From Lacrimispora sphenoides (GTDB taxonomy: Bacteria; Bacillota; Clostridia; Lachnospirales; Lachnospiraceae), in NCBI RefSeq assembly GCF_900105215.1, contig NZ_FOIP01000001.1:1116001-1180000 (forward strand): DNA of 64,000 nt, given 5' to 3'. Each line of letters begins with the position of its first letter. Position 1 is the first letter of the stretch. Shown here piece by piece: positions 18,162 to 27,606 of the stretch. The translations under genes and the position numbers were made by a program. The notes under the pieces were generated by a model that made no database searches, was not told where the DNA came from, and worked only from the letters and a program-made list of their open reading frames with translations.

Positions 18162-19104
18162 CTCCGATCCAATTTTTGATATCTACAGTTGATACTTCTG
18201 GCACAATGTCTAAGATGCAATCATACTCAGCGTTATAAACTCCTTCGGGAGATTTCTCACTAAAATGAGGAATATCTTTAGCATCAAAAAACTTAATATT
18301 CTTCTCTAGGTACTTTCTATCGTATTTTATTGTATATAAAGAATCGGAATCAATATGAGCCACTATTGATTCAATATGTAATAATAGTTCATAGTTCTCT
18401 GCATAAAGAGTTCTTATTTCATCAACCAGTGTGCCTAACGAAAGGCCAAAATCGTTTTTTTGTAGCATAATAGATACTATTTTTATATCATAGATATCAC
18501 TTAATAACTGTTCATGTTTAAAACGGTGAGTTCTTGAAGGTTTTATCGTAGACTTGATTTCAAGACGCTTGGATTCATCTAGCGAAAAATCAAATTTCAT
18601 TTTACCATGCGATTGCCAATATTTTGAAACATCACATCTTAACGCATGAAAATATTTAATAGTGTATAGTTCGGCAAAAAGTCCTTGTAATTCTACTTCT
18701 GATATATGTTGTATTTTATCAAAAAGAGAAGATAAAGACGAAAACAACTTTGCTAAATAATATTGATCATTGCCAATATCATTGAAAGAAAACGCTTTCG
18801 TCAGTCGGATAAATGCTTCTATTTTATCACGTTCTTTTTCTTTACAAACCAAAAGGTGCATAACCTTGCTTTCTGATATACCATTAATAATAAAAATGCA
18901 TTTCTTGTTGAAAGCAAATAATAAAGATCTAGTTTCTTGATATATAGCTGGTAATTTTATTGCAGTAGAAGTTAACATATACACAACATTAGATTCTTTA
19001 TCTTTTCCCCAAAAGCATCTACTATTATTGCAGGGAAAAACAACATAGTTGCATTCAGGGGGGGATATGTTTAATAATTTATTATAAATTTCTTTGCTAT
19101 CCAT
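18145..19104 (-). CDS. PD-(D/E)XK nuclease-family protein (DUF4420-like)
   Basis: 319 aa. The core pattern of a restriction-endonuclease fold is visible: E145 in GLFAELYTI, D172 in MKFDFSL, and E182-x-K184 in RLEIKST. This matches the PD-(D/E)XK motif family placed next to Z1 proteins. It is the probable DNA-cutting subunit of the operon. Its ATG overlaps the stop of the Z1 gene by 8 bp (ATGGATAG), indicating coupled translation. The cleavage site cannot be predicted. Confidence 0.82.
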   Translation of the reverse strand: MDSKEIYNKLLNISPPECNYVVFPCNNSRCFWGKDKESNVVYMLTSTAIKLPAIYQETRSLLFAFNKKCIFIINGISESKVMHLLVCKEKERDKIEAFIRLTKAFSFNDIGNDQYYLAKLFSSLSSLFDKIQHISEVELQGLFAELYTIKYFHALRCDVSKYWQSHGKMKFDFSLDESKRLEIKSTIKPSRTHRFKHEQLLSDIYDIKIVSIMLQKNDFGLSLGTLVDEIRTLYAENYELLLHIESIVAHIDSDSLYTIKYDRKYLEKNIKFFDAKDIPHFSEKSPEGVYNAEYDCILDIVPEVSTVDIKNWIGGDEIV

Positions 19105-21268
19105 TTGTTTTCACCACCAGTCTTGATAATTCATCCGAACAATAGTCTGGCACATACAACGCTAAAGCGGGAGAGTAGTAGTCTATTTCCGAAATGTTAG
19201 TAGGTTTAATATAATGAATTTGTAATTGAATATGATCCGGATTTTTATCTGCCAAACTACGATCACCTTCATAATATGTAGGGCTCTTTACATTAGGATT
19301 ACGACCTTGGAATAACTGTTGTATTGTTCCATCTGAATTAATCTTACGAGTTGAATGCAGAACATCCCTTACCCAAACCAAATCCACAGCAGGATTCAGC
19401 TCAAGTTTTTTTAGTGCCTCATTTAATATACTGAAATATTCTTTATTAAGTACTTCCTCAGCAGAGTAATACATTTTTGATAGCACTTCGTTATATAATG
19501 TATAGAAACTTTGACAACAAAGAGTTGCATGTACTTGTACAGAATTATGTGATTCAAATTCTATACTCAATGCATGTTTTTCTCTAAATGAGTTTAAAAT
19601 AAAATGATTAGCATTTGCCAGCCTTTCGTCCATAAGCAAGTATCTTTGTGGTTTCCATTCGGAAAGAGCATATTGTTCTGTTTGGGCAACATTTTTTCTT
19701 GTTAAGCTTAAAAATGCACTTCTTGCTAACTTAAAGATTCGTGGCATATCCTTAAAAGCAATACCACGATCACGAGCTCGTTCTATTGAGGCCCACATAT
19801 CCTCATCGTGCTCTAAAATACTAGTGAAGTCCTCCTTAATGTCTCTAGTTGCAAATACTCTACATACATCAAGATAATTTGCTTTGTATCCAAACCATCG
19901 AGCACGCTGTTCAGTGTTGTCAACATTGCTTTTTCCCTTTGCTCGTCTAGTGATATATGTTACCGCAAGCCCTTTTATTGTGATACCTCGCTCTACGAGA
20001 TTACCTCCAACAAAGATATTTGTTTTATATAGCTTAGAATTATCACTTGCATTCTCATCACTATTACATATATGAACAGGAGAACAACGTTTTATAATGT
20101 CCAATATGGTAACTTCCAAATCAGAAAAAGAAACAGTTTTCACTCCATCATTACAAAATATAGTATATGCGCTCAGAAGATACTTTTTAAGAGAAGAGTA
20201 CGACAAGTCATTTTTTCCTGAAAGCTTAATCCTTGCTTTGGCTTTCCAATCATCAAGCACATTTTGTATTTTAGTAACAACAATTTGATGATCGAATTTT
20301 TTTTGGCTCGGATGAATTAACATAGCGTGATTTCCAAAATCACCTCGGCTTCTACGAATTGCATTTCCAACAAAAAACATTGAGACAGCCTGATAAATGG
20401 ATAATGGAATACCAATATCATCTAGTATATTTCCCTCAAATGTAGGAATTTCGCAGACGTATTTTTCACAATTTTCTCCGTGGAACTCCTGAAGTCCGCA
20501 ATATCCATCCCCTGGATATACCAATTCACCAAAATCAGGAGATAATTTGTCAAATACTTGAATCAAAATATTTGCCTGCGGTGTGGCTGTGATAGAAAGA
20601 AAACAGTGACTTTTTAGTTTTCTTTTTAAATCCAATACAGATTCATAAGTTGAACTCATTGAGTTAAGATATGCTTGTGTATTAAGAGTTGCTTGGTCTC
20701 CTTCATCATCCACAATTAAGACTGATTTATCTGCCAAATATGGATTATCAAAAATTTCTGAAATTTGTTTAATATGTTTATAGTGCTTTAATCCTACAAT
20801 AATAATTTTTCTACCGTTCTCAATAAATTCCTTTATGCGAGCGGGGTTTATTAGGGACTTATTATCGTTTGTCTTTAAAACAGTAAGCTTTTCAGTATCT
20901 ACATTAAAAGCATTATTTATTCGGGTAGCATTTTGCTTTAACAATTCAAGAGTATTCCCGCCAAGAACGACAGCAATATCATATCCATTATCAAGTGCTA
21001 AAGCCAATACAGAAATAAAATTTGAGGTTTTTCCACTTTGTACTTTACCAATGACAATACCCGTTTTTGATATCTCATTTTCTAGATTTGGATTTGGACA
21101 ATTACTTAATATACGTACTGCGTTAGAAAAAATAATATCTATTGCATCTTGAGACATATCATCACGCAGCATTTGTTTTTCAACATTGGACCTAAAATAG
21201 CCGTCAACAGATATAATCCAAGGTTCCATATTATCATTTTCATTTACTGAAATCAAAGAATCATTCAT
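19097..21268 (-). CDS. Z1-domain ATPase/helicase-like protein
   Basis: The ATG at 21268 is chosen because AAAAGGAG lies 9 bases upstream; longer starts would overlap the ribosome binding site. That gives 723 aa. Walker A is GKVQSGKT (74-81), Walker B-like is VLIVDDEGDQ, and the C-terminal half holds the Z1 region with helicase motif VI-like NTEQRARWFGY. Z1 proteins accompany methylases and nucleases in restriction-modification loci, and probably translocate on or remodel DNA. It overlaps the upstream ATPase gene by 8 bp. Confidence 0.87.
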   Translation of the reverse strand: MNDSLISVNENDNMEPWIISVDGYFRSNVEKQMLRDDMSQDAIDIIFSNAVRILSNCPNPNLENEISKTGIVIGKVQSGKTSNFISVLALALDNGYDIAVVLGGNTLELLKQNATRINNAFNVDTEKLTVLKTNDNKSLINPARIKEFIENGRKIIIVGLKHYKHIKQISEIFDNPYLADKSVLIVDDEGDQATLNTQAYLNSMSSTYESVLDLKRKLKSHCFLSITATPQANILIQVFDKLSPDFGELVYPGDGYCGLQEFHGENCEKYVCEIPTFEGNILDDIGIPLSIYQAVSMFFVGNAIRRSRGDFGNHAMLIHPSQKKFDHQIVVTKIQNVLDDWKAKARIKLSGKNDLSYSSLKKYLLSAYTIFCNDGVKTVSFSDLEVTILDIIKRCSPVHICNSDENASDNSKLYKTNIFVGGNLVERGITIKGLAVTYITRRAKGKSNVDNTEQRARWFGYKANYLDVCRVFATRDIKEDFTSILEHDEDMWASIERARDRGIAFKDMPRIFKLARSAFLSLTRKNVAQTEQYALSEWKPQRYLLMDERLANANHFILNSFREKHALSIEFESHNSVQVHATLCCQSFYTLYNEVLSKMYYSAEEVLNKEYFSILNEALKKLELNPAVDLVWVRDVLHSTRKINSDGTIQQLFQGRNPNVKSPTYYEGDRSLADKNPDHIQLQIHYIKPTNISEIDYYSPALALYVPDYCSDELSRLVVKTNG

Positions 21269-22883
21269 TGCTGACATCTCCTTTTCTAACATCTTCAAGA
21301 ATTTCATTCATTTTTAAACGAATATCACATGCGTTTATTCTCCCATCTGGTGATAGCATAAGGGAATCGATTTCGGCTAATACAAGCGCTATACACATTT
21401 TCATCATGATAGGCATAAACTCTTTTTTCTTGACCAGTGGCTTAAAGAAAGCATGTTTCATATTTATTTGCAATGTATATTCAAGCTTTGACTTTTCCTC
21501 AACAAGTAACCAATGGGCAGTAGGATTTGACATCTCAAATATAATATGGAAAAGGTATTCAATTCCTCTATATTTAAATTTATAATTAACCTGTGAACCT
21601 CCCTCTAAAATCACACCGTCATCATTAAAATCGACTATTTCTTCCGGTAATTGCTCTTCTTGTAAATCAATTTTCGTGTCACTTGGAATATTATTTTCAA
21701 TCAAGGTAAACTTATCATCTTCAATAGATCTGTCCGCTTCATGAGATAGTTCAATAATCTCTACGTGAACATCATCCACCAGTCCAGAGTTAGACAAATC
21801 TTTAACTGCATTTTTAACCAATTCATTAGTATTAATTTTTTCTCTAACACGTATGGATTCGGCTTTTCGACGGTAATCTTGTGAGAATTTTTCTAATTCC
21901 TTTATAAATGCTTCTTCTAGACCACTATTATGCCAATCAAAATTATCTTTTGCTTGCGTTACTGGCCAGTTATCCATATGTAATTCCCCAAATAATCGTT
22001 GGTATGCATAGGAGTTCGAATCCCCAAATAATTCTGTTGGCCTATAATTTTTTTCAGAACCACCAACAATAACTCGACCACGTCGCAATAATGTAAATCC
22101 AGCATCTTTAAGACTACCTGGAATTCGAATCGCAATAAAACCGGTTACTTTCAGTTCCTTGTTGTCATGTAAAATCGAAAATCGTATATCTTTTTTCCAT
22201 TCTTTGGAATGATTCTCCTGATTAATCTCCTTAAAAATAGGGGCCTCGTTAAATTGTAAAAGAGTACCATTATAATATATTTTTATTAATCCACTTCTAA
22301 TATCTTCTCGATAAATACTACTCAATAATTGTTTAACAGCCCATACCGTACGCGAACCGCTAATTTTTTTATTCAGTTTTTTAATTACAATTTTTGTATA
22401 GTGCTCCTTTAAATTTACTGTTTCTTCCGTAACGTCTACTTCTTCAGTTTTATATTTCTCCAGTTGATCTATATCAATCTCAGTATAGTATTTGTTCTTA
22501 GAATTAAGTTGAGTTGACTCAACTGACCATAAGGAGCCAAACCAGCATGCAGCTGTTTTTAAGCCCATCCCAAATTCATTTCTTCCTGAAGTATTCTTGG
22601 GTGGTTTATCCAAAATAACAGCACGTTGAAAATCTGACCATTCCATACCAAAAGCATCATCCCTTATGACCAGACTATCTCCATTCAGTTTATCTTCGAC
22701 ATAATCAATATTTATTACAAGTCCCTTATAGTATTTGGTAGATAATAACTCATCTTTATGATCATAAAAACTTTGCGTTGAGTTATCTATAAATTCAGCA
22801 ATTGCAGTCCATGGCTGATAACTAAGTCGTTTATATGTGGCATAAACTCCACTTGTAGGTCTAATATTGATACGTCTATTCAT
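21261..22883 (-). CDS. MORC/MutL-like GHKL ATPase of restriction system
   Basis: Start taken at ATG 22883, which has a GGGGGG 9 bases upstream and overlaps the methyltransferase stop by 8 bp; this gives 540 aa. The Bergerat ATP-binding motifs are clear: N-box AIAEFIDNSTQSF, G1 IRDDAFGMEW and G2 GRNEFGMGLKTAACWFG. A second S5-like domain follows, then a divergent C-terminus from about 370. Comparative genomics has linked such bacterial MORC-type ATPases to C5 methylases, Z1 helicases and nucleases, the exact partners found here. The role is probably an ATP-driven clamp that licenses cleavage. Confidence 0.87.
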   Translation of the reverse strand: MNRRINIRPTSGVYATYKRLSYQPWTAIAEFIDNSTQSFYDHKDELLSTKYYKGLVINIDYVEDKLNGDSLVIRDDAFGMEWSDFQRAVILDKPPKNTSGRNEFGMGLKTAACWFGSLWSVESTQLNSKNKYYTEIDIDQLEKYKTEEVDVTEETVNLKEHYTKIVIKKLNKKISGSRTVWAVKQLLSSIYREDIRSGLIKIYYNGTLLQFNEAPIFKEINQENHSKEWKKDIRFSILHDNKELKVTGFIAIRIPGSLKDAGFTLLRRGRVIVGGSEKNYRPTELFGDSNSYAYQRLFGELHMDNWPVTQAKDNFDWHNSGLEEAFIKELEKFSQDYRRKAESIRVREKINTNELVKNAVKDLSNSGLVDDVHVEIIELSHEADRSIEDDKFTLIENNIPSDTKIDLQEEQLPEEIVDFNDDGVILEGGSQVNYKFKYRGIEYLFHIIFEMSNPTAHWLLVEEKSKLEYTLQINMKHAFFKPLVKKKEFMPIMMKMCIALVLAEIDSLMLSPDGRINACDIRLKMNEILEDVRKGDVSNE

Positions 22884-24144
22884 TTTCTTCATCCCCCCAA
22901 CCTTCATTAGCCAAAGCGAATAATTGTTCCCCAAGAATTTTTAAAACTCTGACATTAACAGAATTCCCTAACTGTTTATAGGCAGCCTTATCATTTCTTG
23001 GAAACTTAAACTTACCATGAAAGTTTTGTAGATTGGCAGCTTCTCTTTGAGTTATATGTCTAAAATGTTGTTTTTGTCTATCCCATATAATAGGGGTATT
23101 AACCATAGCAACTAAAGATGGATAATAAGTAGGACGCTTTATACGTATTCCGGATTGTCGAATTTGAATAATAGTGTTATGTATATCATCAACATCAATA
23201 CCACAATTCCATTCAAATTTTTGAAGAAGCTTGATGCGATTAAACATATCATATCTAACAATCCAGTCATCAATAAAATCCCTGTTTTCTAAATATAGCT
23301 TTCGATTGTTATCTACAAAACGCTTTTTCCAATTAGGCATATCCTCATACCCCTGTTCTTGGCGAAATAAATCCTCATCTTCAAAATTTACTCCAAAACT
23401 GTTTAACCATATAGGGAATCCAATCACTCCAATATTTGTTGCTTGCCTAAATTCATCCCAAGCAAATATCATTTCTTCCTGTTCAGCAGTTATTAGATAA
23501 TCGTCGGATACATCCTGTTCGAGAATTTTCCAGGCATCGCCCATTTGACAAACCTTGTAATATTTTTTTAAATTTAAATCATTAACATGAATACATCCAT
23601 TATTTAATATTTCATTATTCTTTATTGATTTTTTGATACCTAAAATATAAACTCTTTCTCGAATTTGTGGTAAACCAAAATCAGAAGGCGAAAGTATTAT
23701 GGGTTTTTCTGTAATATAAAAGTTTCTTTTGCTTAATTCGCTTTTTATCACATCCCAATTCTCAGATTTATCAGCCAAATTGCGCACATTTTCAAGAATA
23801 ACAAATTTTACTTCTGGATGCCCATCAAGAATATCTATGATTTTAAAGAATAAATTGCCACGGCTTTCATCTTTAAATCCCTTTTGATATCCAGCTTTAC
23901 TAAATGGTTGACATGGAAAGCCAGCGCATAATACATCAAATGAATCAATTGTAAGTGGATCAATATCATTAACATTACCTCGAACCTTACCCTCAAGCGT
24001 TTTATAATTAAGGTTATACGTTTCAACACAAGCTTGATTAATTTCAGCTGCCATTAAGCATTCACCACCAAGATACCTCATTGCTTGATGGAACCCTCCG
24101 ATGCCTGCAAATAAATCAATAAATTTAAATTTGTTTGCCTTCAA
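22876..24144 (-). CDS. DNA (cytosine-5) methyltransferase
   Basis: 422 aa. All main C5-methylase motifs are visible: I FIDLFAGIGGF for SAM binding, IV AGFPCQPFSKAG with catalytic C78, VI ILENVRNL, VIII near LPQIRERVYILG, and X YKQLGNSVNV close to the C-terminus. The target-recognition region lies between about 200 and 345. It methylates host DNA to protect it from the co-encoded nuclease. It is the first structural gene after the small XRE regulator, 51 bp downstream, and all later genes overlap one another. Confidence 0.95.
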   Translation of the reverse strand: MKANKFKFIDLFAGIGGFHQAMRYLGGECLMAAEINQACVETYNLNYKTLEGKVRGNVNDIDPLTIDSFDVLCAGFPCQPFSKAGYQKGFKDESRGNLFFKIIDILDGHPEVKFVILENVRNLADKSENWDVIKSELSKRNFYITEKPIILSPSDFGLPQIRERVYILGIKKSIKNNEILNNGCIHVNDLNLKKYYKVCQMGDAWKILEQDVSDDYLITAEQEEMIFAWDEFRQATNIGVIGFPIWLNSFGVNFEDEDLFRQEQGYEDMPNWKKRFVDNNRKLYLENRDFIDDWIVRYDMFNRIKLLQKFEWNCGIDVDDIHNTIIQIRQSGIRIKRPTYYPSLVAMVNTPIIWDRQKQHFRHITQREAANLQNFHGKFKFPRNDKAAYKQLGNSVNVRVLKILGEQLFALANEGWGDEENE

Positions 24145-24195
24145 TTCTGTTTACCTACTTTTCATAATATTCTCTCTTATATGGAACATTAAAAT

Positions 24196-24396
24196 TCAAT
24201 TTATTACATCTAAAATATCTCCAATATTACAATCCAATGCTTTGCAAATTCTTGTAAGAATTTCAAGAGACACATATTCATTTTTATTTAATTTGGTCAA
24301 CGTAGCAGGAGACAAGTTTGCCACTTGTCGAAATTGAGGTTTTGTTATACTCTTTTCAATTAATAAAATCCATAGTTTTTTATAATCAACTGACAT
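24196..24396 (-). CDS. XRE-type small regulator (controller-protein-like)
   Basis: The longer frame starts at 24474, but GAGGTG lies 7 bases before the ATG at 24396, giving a 66-aa protein that matches single-domain Cro/CI regulators. The helix-turn-helix covers ITKPQFRQVANLSPATLTKLNKNEY. Size and position directly before the methylase suggest a restriction controller (C protein) that times methylase before nuclease expression. A 12-bp palindrome lies 17 bp upstream of its start. Known C proteins are similar in size; the role here is inferred. Confidence 0.8.
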   Translation of the reverse strand: MSVDYKKLWILLIEKSITKPQFRQVANLSPATLTKLNKNEYVSLEILTRICKALDCNIGDILDVIN

Positions 24397-24412
24397 CTTA
24401 ATACACCTCATT

Positions 24413-24424
24413 AATTTGCAAATT
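24413..24424. promoter_or_regulatory. 12-bp palindrome upstream of XRE gene, possible operator
   Basis: AATTTGCAAATT is a perfect palindrome between the promoter -10 and the regulator start codon, where an autoregulator would bind. Confidence 0.45.
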
Positions 24425-24452
24425 CTTAATCTTAATATAATATTTTCTATGT

Positions 24453-24481
24453 ATTTTATCATAAAAATCGACAATATACAA
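24453..24481 (-). promoter_or_regulatory. Promoter of the MORC-type restriction operon
   Basis: On the minus strand TTGTAT (24476-24481), 17 bp, TAAAAT (24453-24458). It serves the XRE gene and presumably the five downstream genes. Confidence 0.55.
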
Positions 24482-24512
24482 CAGAGAATCGTGTATGTAA
24501 ACGATTCTCTGT
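24481..24512. terminator. Perfect 11-bp inverted repeat, terminator or insulator
   Basis: ACAGAGAATCG (24481-24491) and CGATTCTCTGT (24502-24512) pair perfectly around 10 bases, directly upstream of the operon -35. There is no strong T-run on either side, so it may insulate the operon or bind a regulator. Confidence 0.45.
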
Positions 24513-25383
24513 CGTAATTTATTTATGTCAAGAAAAAGTTATGATAAATTTTTTCTACTTATCCAAAAGTTTATTTGCATATTATTTTGATTAAAATTTA
24601 CAGATAAGTTCATATTATATTCGCTTTTTATCACTGCATTTACATTGGTGCTTTTGTGACTTAGTTCCACGATTCTCATTAACATTCTTTAGGGATAAGA
24701 TATTTTTGCTAGTAATCAGTTGCCTGTAACTTACCAGTTTTAATCCAACTGTTGATGGTGGCTCGATTGTACCCTAATAAAATACTTATTTGTTCTATTG
24801 CCAATATAGCCGATCCTAACATATATTTTATTTATACATAAAAAGTTCCTCAATAAAAACAAGCGTGACTTTGTGGCCTATTTTGATGTTACCCCTTGGT
24901 AAAAGATTCGCAGCATCCCCCTCCGTAGAGGAATGGAATGATAAACTTAACTGTGGGGGGCATCCAAGATGCAAACTTTTGGTAAACTTAACCTACTGAG
25001 TATGCCAAATTTACCAATTGTCTCTCCAGACAATTCGTCGAAGGCTTCGAGTAGAAGAAAATCACGGTTGGTGACGGTAAACTGCATATACACTTTTAGG
25101 GTAACAACGACTACATTTTCATTAGACCGGAAGATGATCTGTAGGGCGATCAGTCCTTCAATTTCTGCATAGCAATAGGAGTTAGGTGCTACTACCCAAC
25201 CATGTTACCACAATTCTGATAATTAGCTACAACAAGTCTCAAAAATGACGAACATGGCCTCAGCAGCATTAAATTCAACAAAGTCTTTTCCATGCCAGAA
25301 CATATTTTCATAAACAATCTCGGCATGGCCGGAGCGTAAGCAGTTTGGTAAAACAAGTGAAAGCAAAATATCTAACGTTTATA
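24513..25383. other. Gene-poor, apparently degenerate stretch
   Basis: 870 bp between the restriction operon and the HNH gene. Apart from a 37-codon helix-turn-helix remnant (24709-24822) there is a minus-strand frame around 24900-25200 without a start codon, which I do not recognise. I see no RNA gene. It looks like eroded mobile DNA. Confidence 0.5.
24709..24822 (-). pseudogene. Remnant of excisionase/MerR-like helix-turn-helix protein
   Basis: A 37-codon frame encodes ISILLGYNRATINSWIKTGKL, the core of an HTH_17-type (excisionase or MerR-like) DNA-binding domain. There is no well-spaced ribosome binding site: a GAGGAA lies 22 bases upstream in front of another tiny frame, so the 5' end seems broken. 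Confidence 0.45.
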
Positions 25384-26496
25384 TTACTTTGCATTGCTAT
25401 AAAACCAATCCTTAAATCCCGCATTTCGAGCTGCATTATATATCGGCAGTAGAATATTCTCAAGGTTTTCTTGAAACTCACTTTTTGATATATTCTCTTT
25501 ATACAGTTTCGTCATTACATTATCACTATTCACATGCTCTCTGCTGCATTTTAAAAATTCCTTATGTACAACATCGTACTTCCACATCATCTGATAAGAA
25601 AAATACTCCTTTTCAATTAATGCAGGAAAATACGTTTTCCAATCCGGAAGGTTATTACTCTTGCTACAATTTATGCTTTTTGTGGTAGGATGCAGATTCC
25701 AAAATTCGTCATGGGCTACATAAGACCACGGAATAAAATGATCGATCGAAAGTGTTTCTCCCGTCAAAACTTTATTTCCATAAATATCAGTAACAGGAGT
25801 AATCTCCATAATTGTCTTCCAATACTTAATAACTTTATTTAGCTTCCTATCCTTAGGCGGCTCTAATTTACTGGAAATTCCCGGTACATTCGGATTCCTC
25901 CGTTGCAAGTACATAATTAAATTATATTGAATCCATCCCTTTAAAATCTCCTGATTCTTTCTTATATAAGTGCACCATTCCGGTCGTACACAGATAGAAG
26001 TACCCATTCCGCAGATATCAGAATAATAATACATCAATCTTTTTTCCTGATTCATTCTCGATGCAAGATTTGGTTTAGAAAGGTTCCATTCACTACCCGC
26101 AAAGGCTTCAACAAAAGGAGCCTGTAAACGATAAGGAACAAAATAAGTCAAAGTCCGCTTCATCTCAAATATCTTCTTATCATTACACTGTTCCAGATAG
26201 TTAAGAATATTTACCTTCTTTTCACTGGTTTTCATACCGCTGATTTCATGGATATAATGTACCAAAGCTTCCAGTGTATCAGATGGCCCTAAATTTAATT
26301 TATACTCTGACACCATATACCAGGAATCTGCAATCATTTCATTTATCAATTCTTGATATGTCAGTCTCTCTTTCCCAGAGATAACCTTATTCACAATTGC
26401 CTGGAACCAAAATATCTTATAAGATTCACTCATCTTATCAAATAATCTTCCTAAACGCTCAATACTCAAATTTTCAGAATATGGTAACTGCATCAT
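25384..26496 (-). CDS. HNH endonuclease-domain protein
   Basis: 370 aa. The catalytic beta-beta-alpha fold is near residues 248-283: SIDHFIPWSYVAHDEFWNLHP has the D-H pair (D252, H253) and N267, followed by SINCSKSNNLP with the last Asn. The N-terminal 240 residues have no motif I recognise. Such HNH proteins occur in defence islands and act as nicking or cutting nucleases. A GGAG precedes the ATG pair, and the gene follows the Fic gene by 26 bp, so the two may form an operon. Confidence 0.85.
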   Translation of the reverse strand: MMQLPYSENLSIERLGRLFDKMSESYKIFWFQAIVNKVISGKERLTYQELINEMIADSWYMVSEYKLNLGPSDTLEALVHYIHEISGMKTSEKKVNILNYLEQCNDKKIFEMKRTLTYFVPYRLQAPFVEAFAGSEWNLSKPNLASRMNQEKRLMYYYSDICGMGTSICVRPEWCTYIRKNQEILKGWIQYNLIMYLQRRNPNVPGISSKLEPPKDRKLNKVIKYWKTIMEITPVTDIYGNKVLTGETLSIDHFIPWSYVAHDEFWNLHPTTKSINCSKSNNLPDWKTYFPALIEKEYFSYQMMWKYDVVHKEFLKCSREHVNSDNVMTKLYKENISKSEFQENLENILLPIYNAARNAGFKDWFYSNAK

Positions 26497-26522
26497 AGTA
26501 TTCTCCGCCGCAATTATTTCCT

Positions 26523-27284
26523 TTAAATATTTTTCAACTCTGGCATCTCAAGCCCCAACGCCCTGATAAAGTCCTTTTCTGTCTCCAACTCCGCCTCTGC
26601 AATAAACCGGATAAATTTCTCCGGCTCTGCGTGCGCTCCTTCCAGAGCCTGAATATAGTCATTTCTTATATAAGGAGAAATAACACAAGGCAAATACCCC
26701 TTTTGTATTAAAGCCGTATTCATCAGCAGCCTGGCCGTCCTCCCGTTCCCATCTTCAAATGGATGGATAAATATAAACCTCCGATGTAATTCTGCAGCAA
26801 AGGTAACCGGATCATAGTTGTCTCGCTCTTTTTCTATCCAATCACACAAATATTTTATTTCCTGCTCTATCTTGTCCGGTGCACAAACCGAATAAGATGA
26901 ACCTGTAATAACGACACGTACCGTTCTATATACCCCTGCCTTGCTTTCAGATATGCCAGAGTAAAAAAGTCGGTGAAGTTCCTTAATATCTGATTCTTGA
27001 ATTGTTTGCTTATCAATCAGCGAAAACATGTAATCATAAGCGTGGCTGTGTCCATACGCTTCCAATGCTTCTCTAAGGGATTTACCTCCAACTGTAATTC
27101 CATCTTCAAGAAGCACCTTTGTTTCACTAATTGTCAATGTATTTCCTTCTAAAGCGTTTGAAGACCAAGTTGTAGAAATGCGAAAGAAATCACGTACCTG
27201 TTTCAACATATCCCCTTCAAACGGTCTGGCTTTCCTTATAACCTGATGGCATAATTCCACTTTTTTTATAAAATTAGTATCCAA
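26523..27284 (-). CDS. Fic-domain protein (probable AMPylase, class II)
   Basis: 253 aa. The Fic active-site loop HPFEDGNGR (174-182) is complete, including the catalytic His and the GNGR nucleotide-binding part. An N-terminal inhibitory helix motif SNALEG (42-47) fits the (S/T)xxxE(G/N) rule, marking a class II self-inhibited Fic protein. It would transfer AMP or a similar group to Ser, Thr or Tyr of a target protein. No separate antitoxin is needed. The start (TTG at 27284) is poorly placed relative to GGGGAAAGG and is uncertain. Confidence 0.88.
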   Translation of the reverse strand: MDTNFIKKVELCHQVIRKARPFEGDMLKQVRDFFRISTTWSSNALEGNTLTISETKVLLEDGITVGGKSLREALEAYGHSHAYDYMFSLIDKQTIQESDIKELHRLFYSGISESKAGVYRTVRVVITGSSYSVCAPDKIEQEIKYLCDWIEKERDNYDPVTFAAELHRRFIFIHPFEDGNGRTARLLMNTALIQKGYLPCVISPYIRNDYIQALEGAHAEPEKFIRFIAEAELETEKDFIRALGLEMPELKNI

Positions 27285-27606
27285 CCTTTCCCCAACCTTT
27301 CTAAAATTTTAGACTCTGATAGCAATATCTCAAACTCTACTACAATCTCCTGATTCAGTAATTTAACCATCCCTTATTTAATTACTGCCAAATACTCCGT
27401 GCTTTATTCAAAAGTTTCTATAAGCTCTATCTATTTTTTTCTTATCGCTAATTTCGTATAATGACCTGTAAACATTATAACATACTTTACCCTCTTTAAT
27501 AAGAATATCCCAACTATTTTCTTCTAAAAAAAATATATTTCTTCCGCATATTGCCCCTATGGTCTTCAACCATAGGAGCAATTAATAGCATACAAAGAAT
27601 CTGACT
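27285..27606. other. Intergenic spacer with one stem-loop
   Basis: Contains a near-perfect hairpin (27553-27562 with 27570-27579, GCCCCTATGG and CCATAGGAGC), best paired on the minus strand with one G-U. It could end transcription from the DUF5688 fragment. Nothing else is recognised. Confidence 0.45.

Noticed and set aside
24969..25172. 67-codon plus-strand frame in the degenerate region
   Set aside because: No ribosome binding site, no recognisable domain, and the opposite strand reads equally well.
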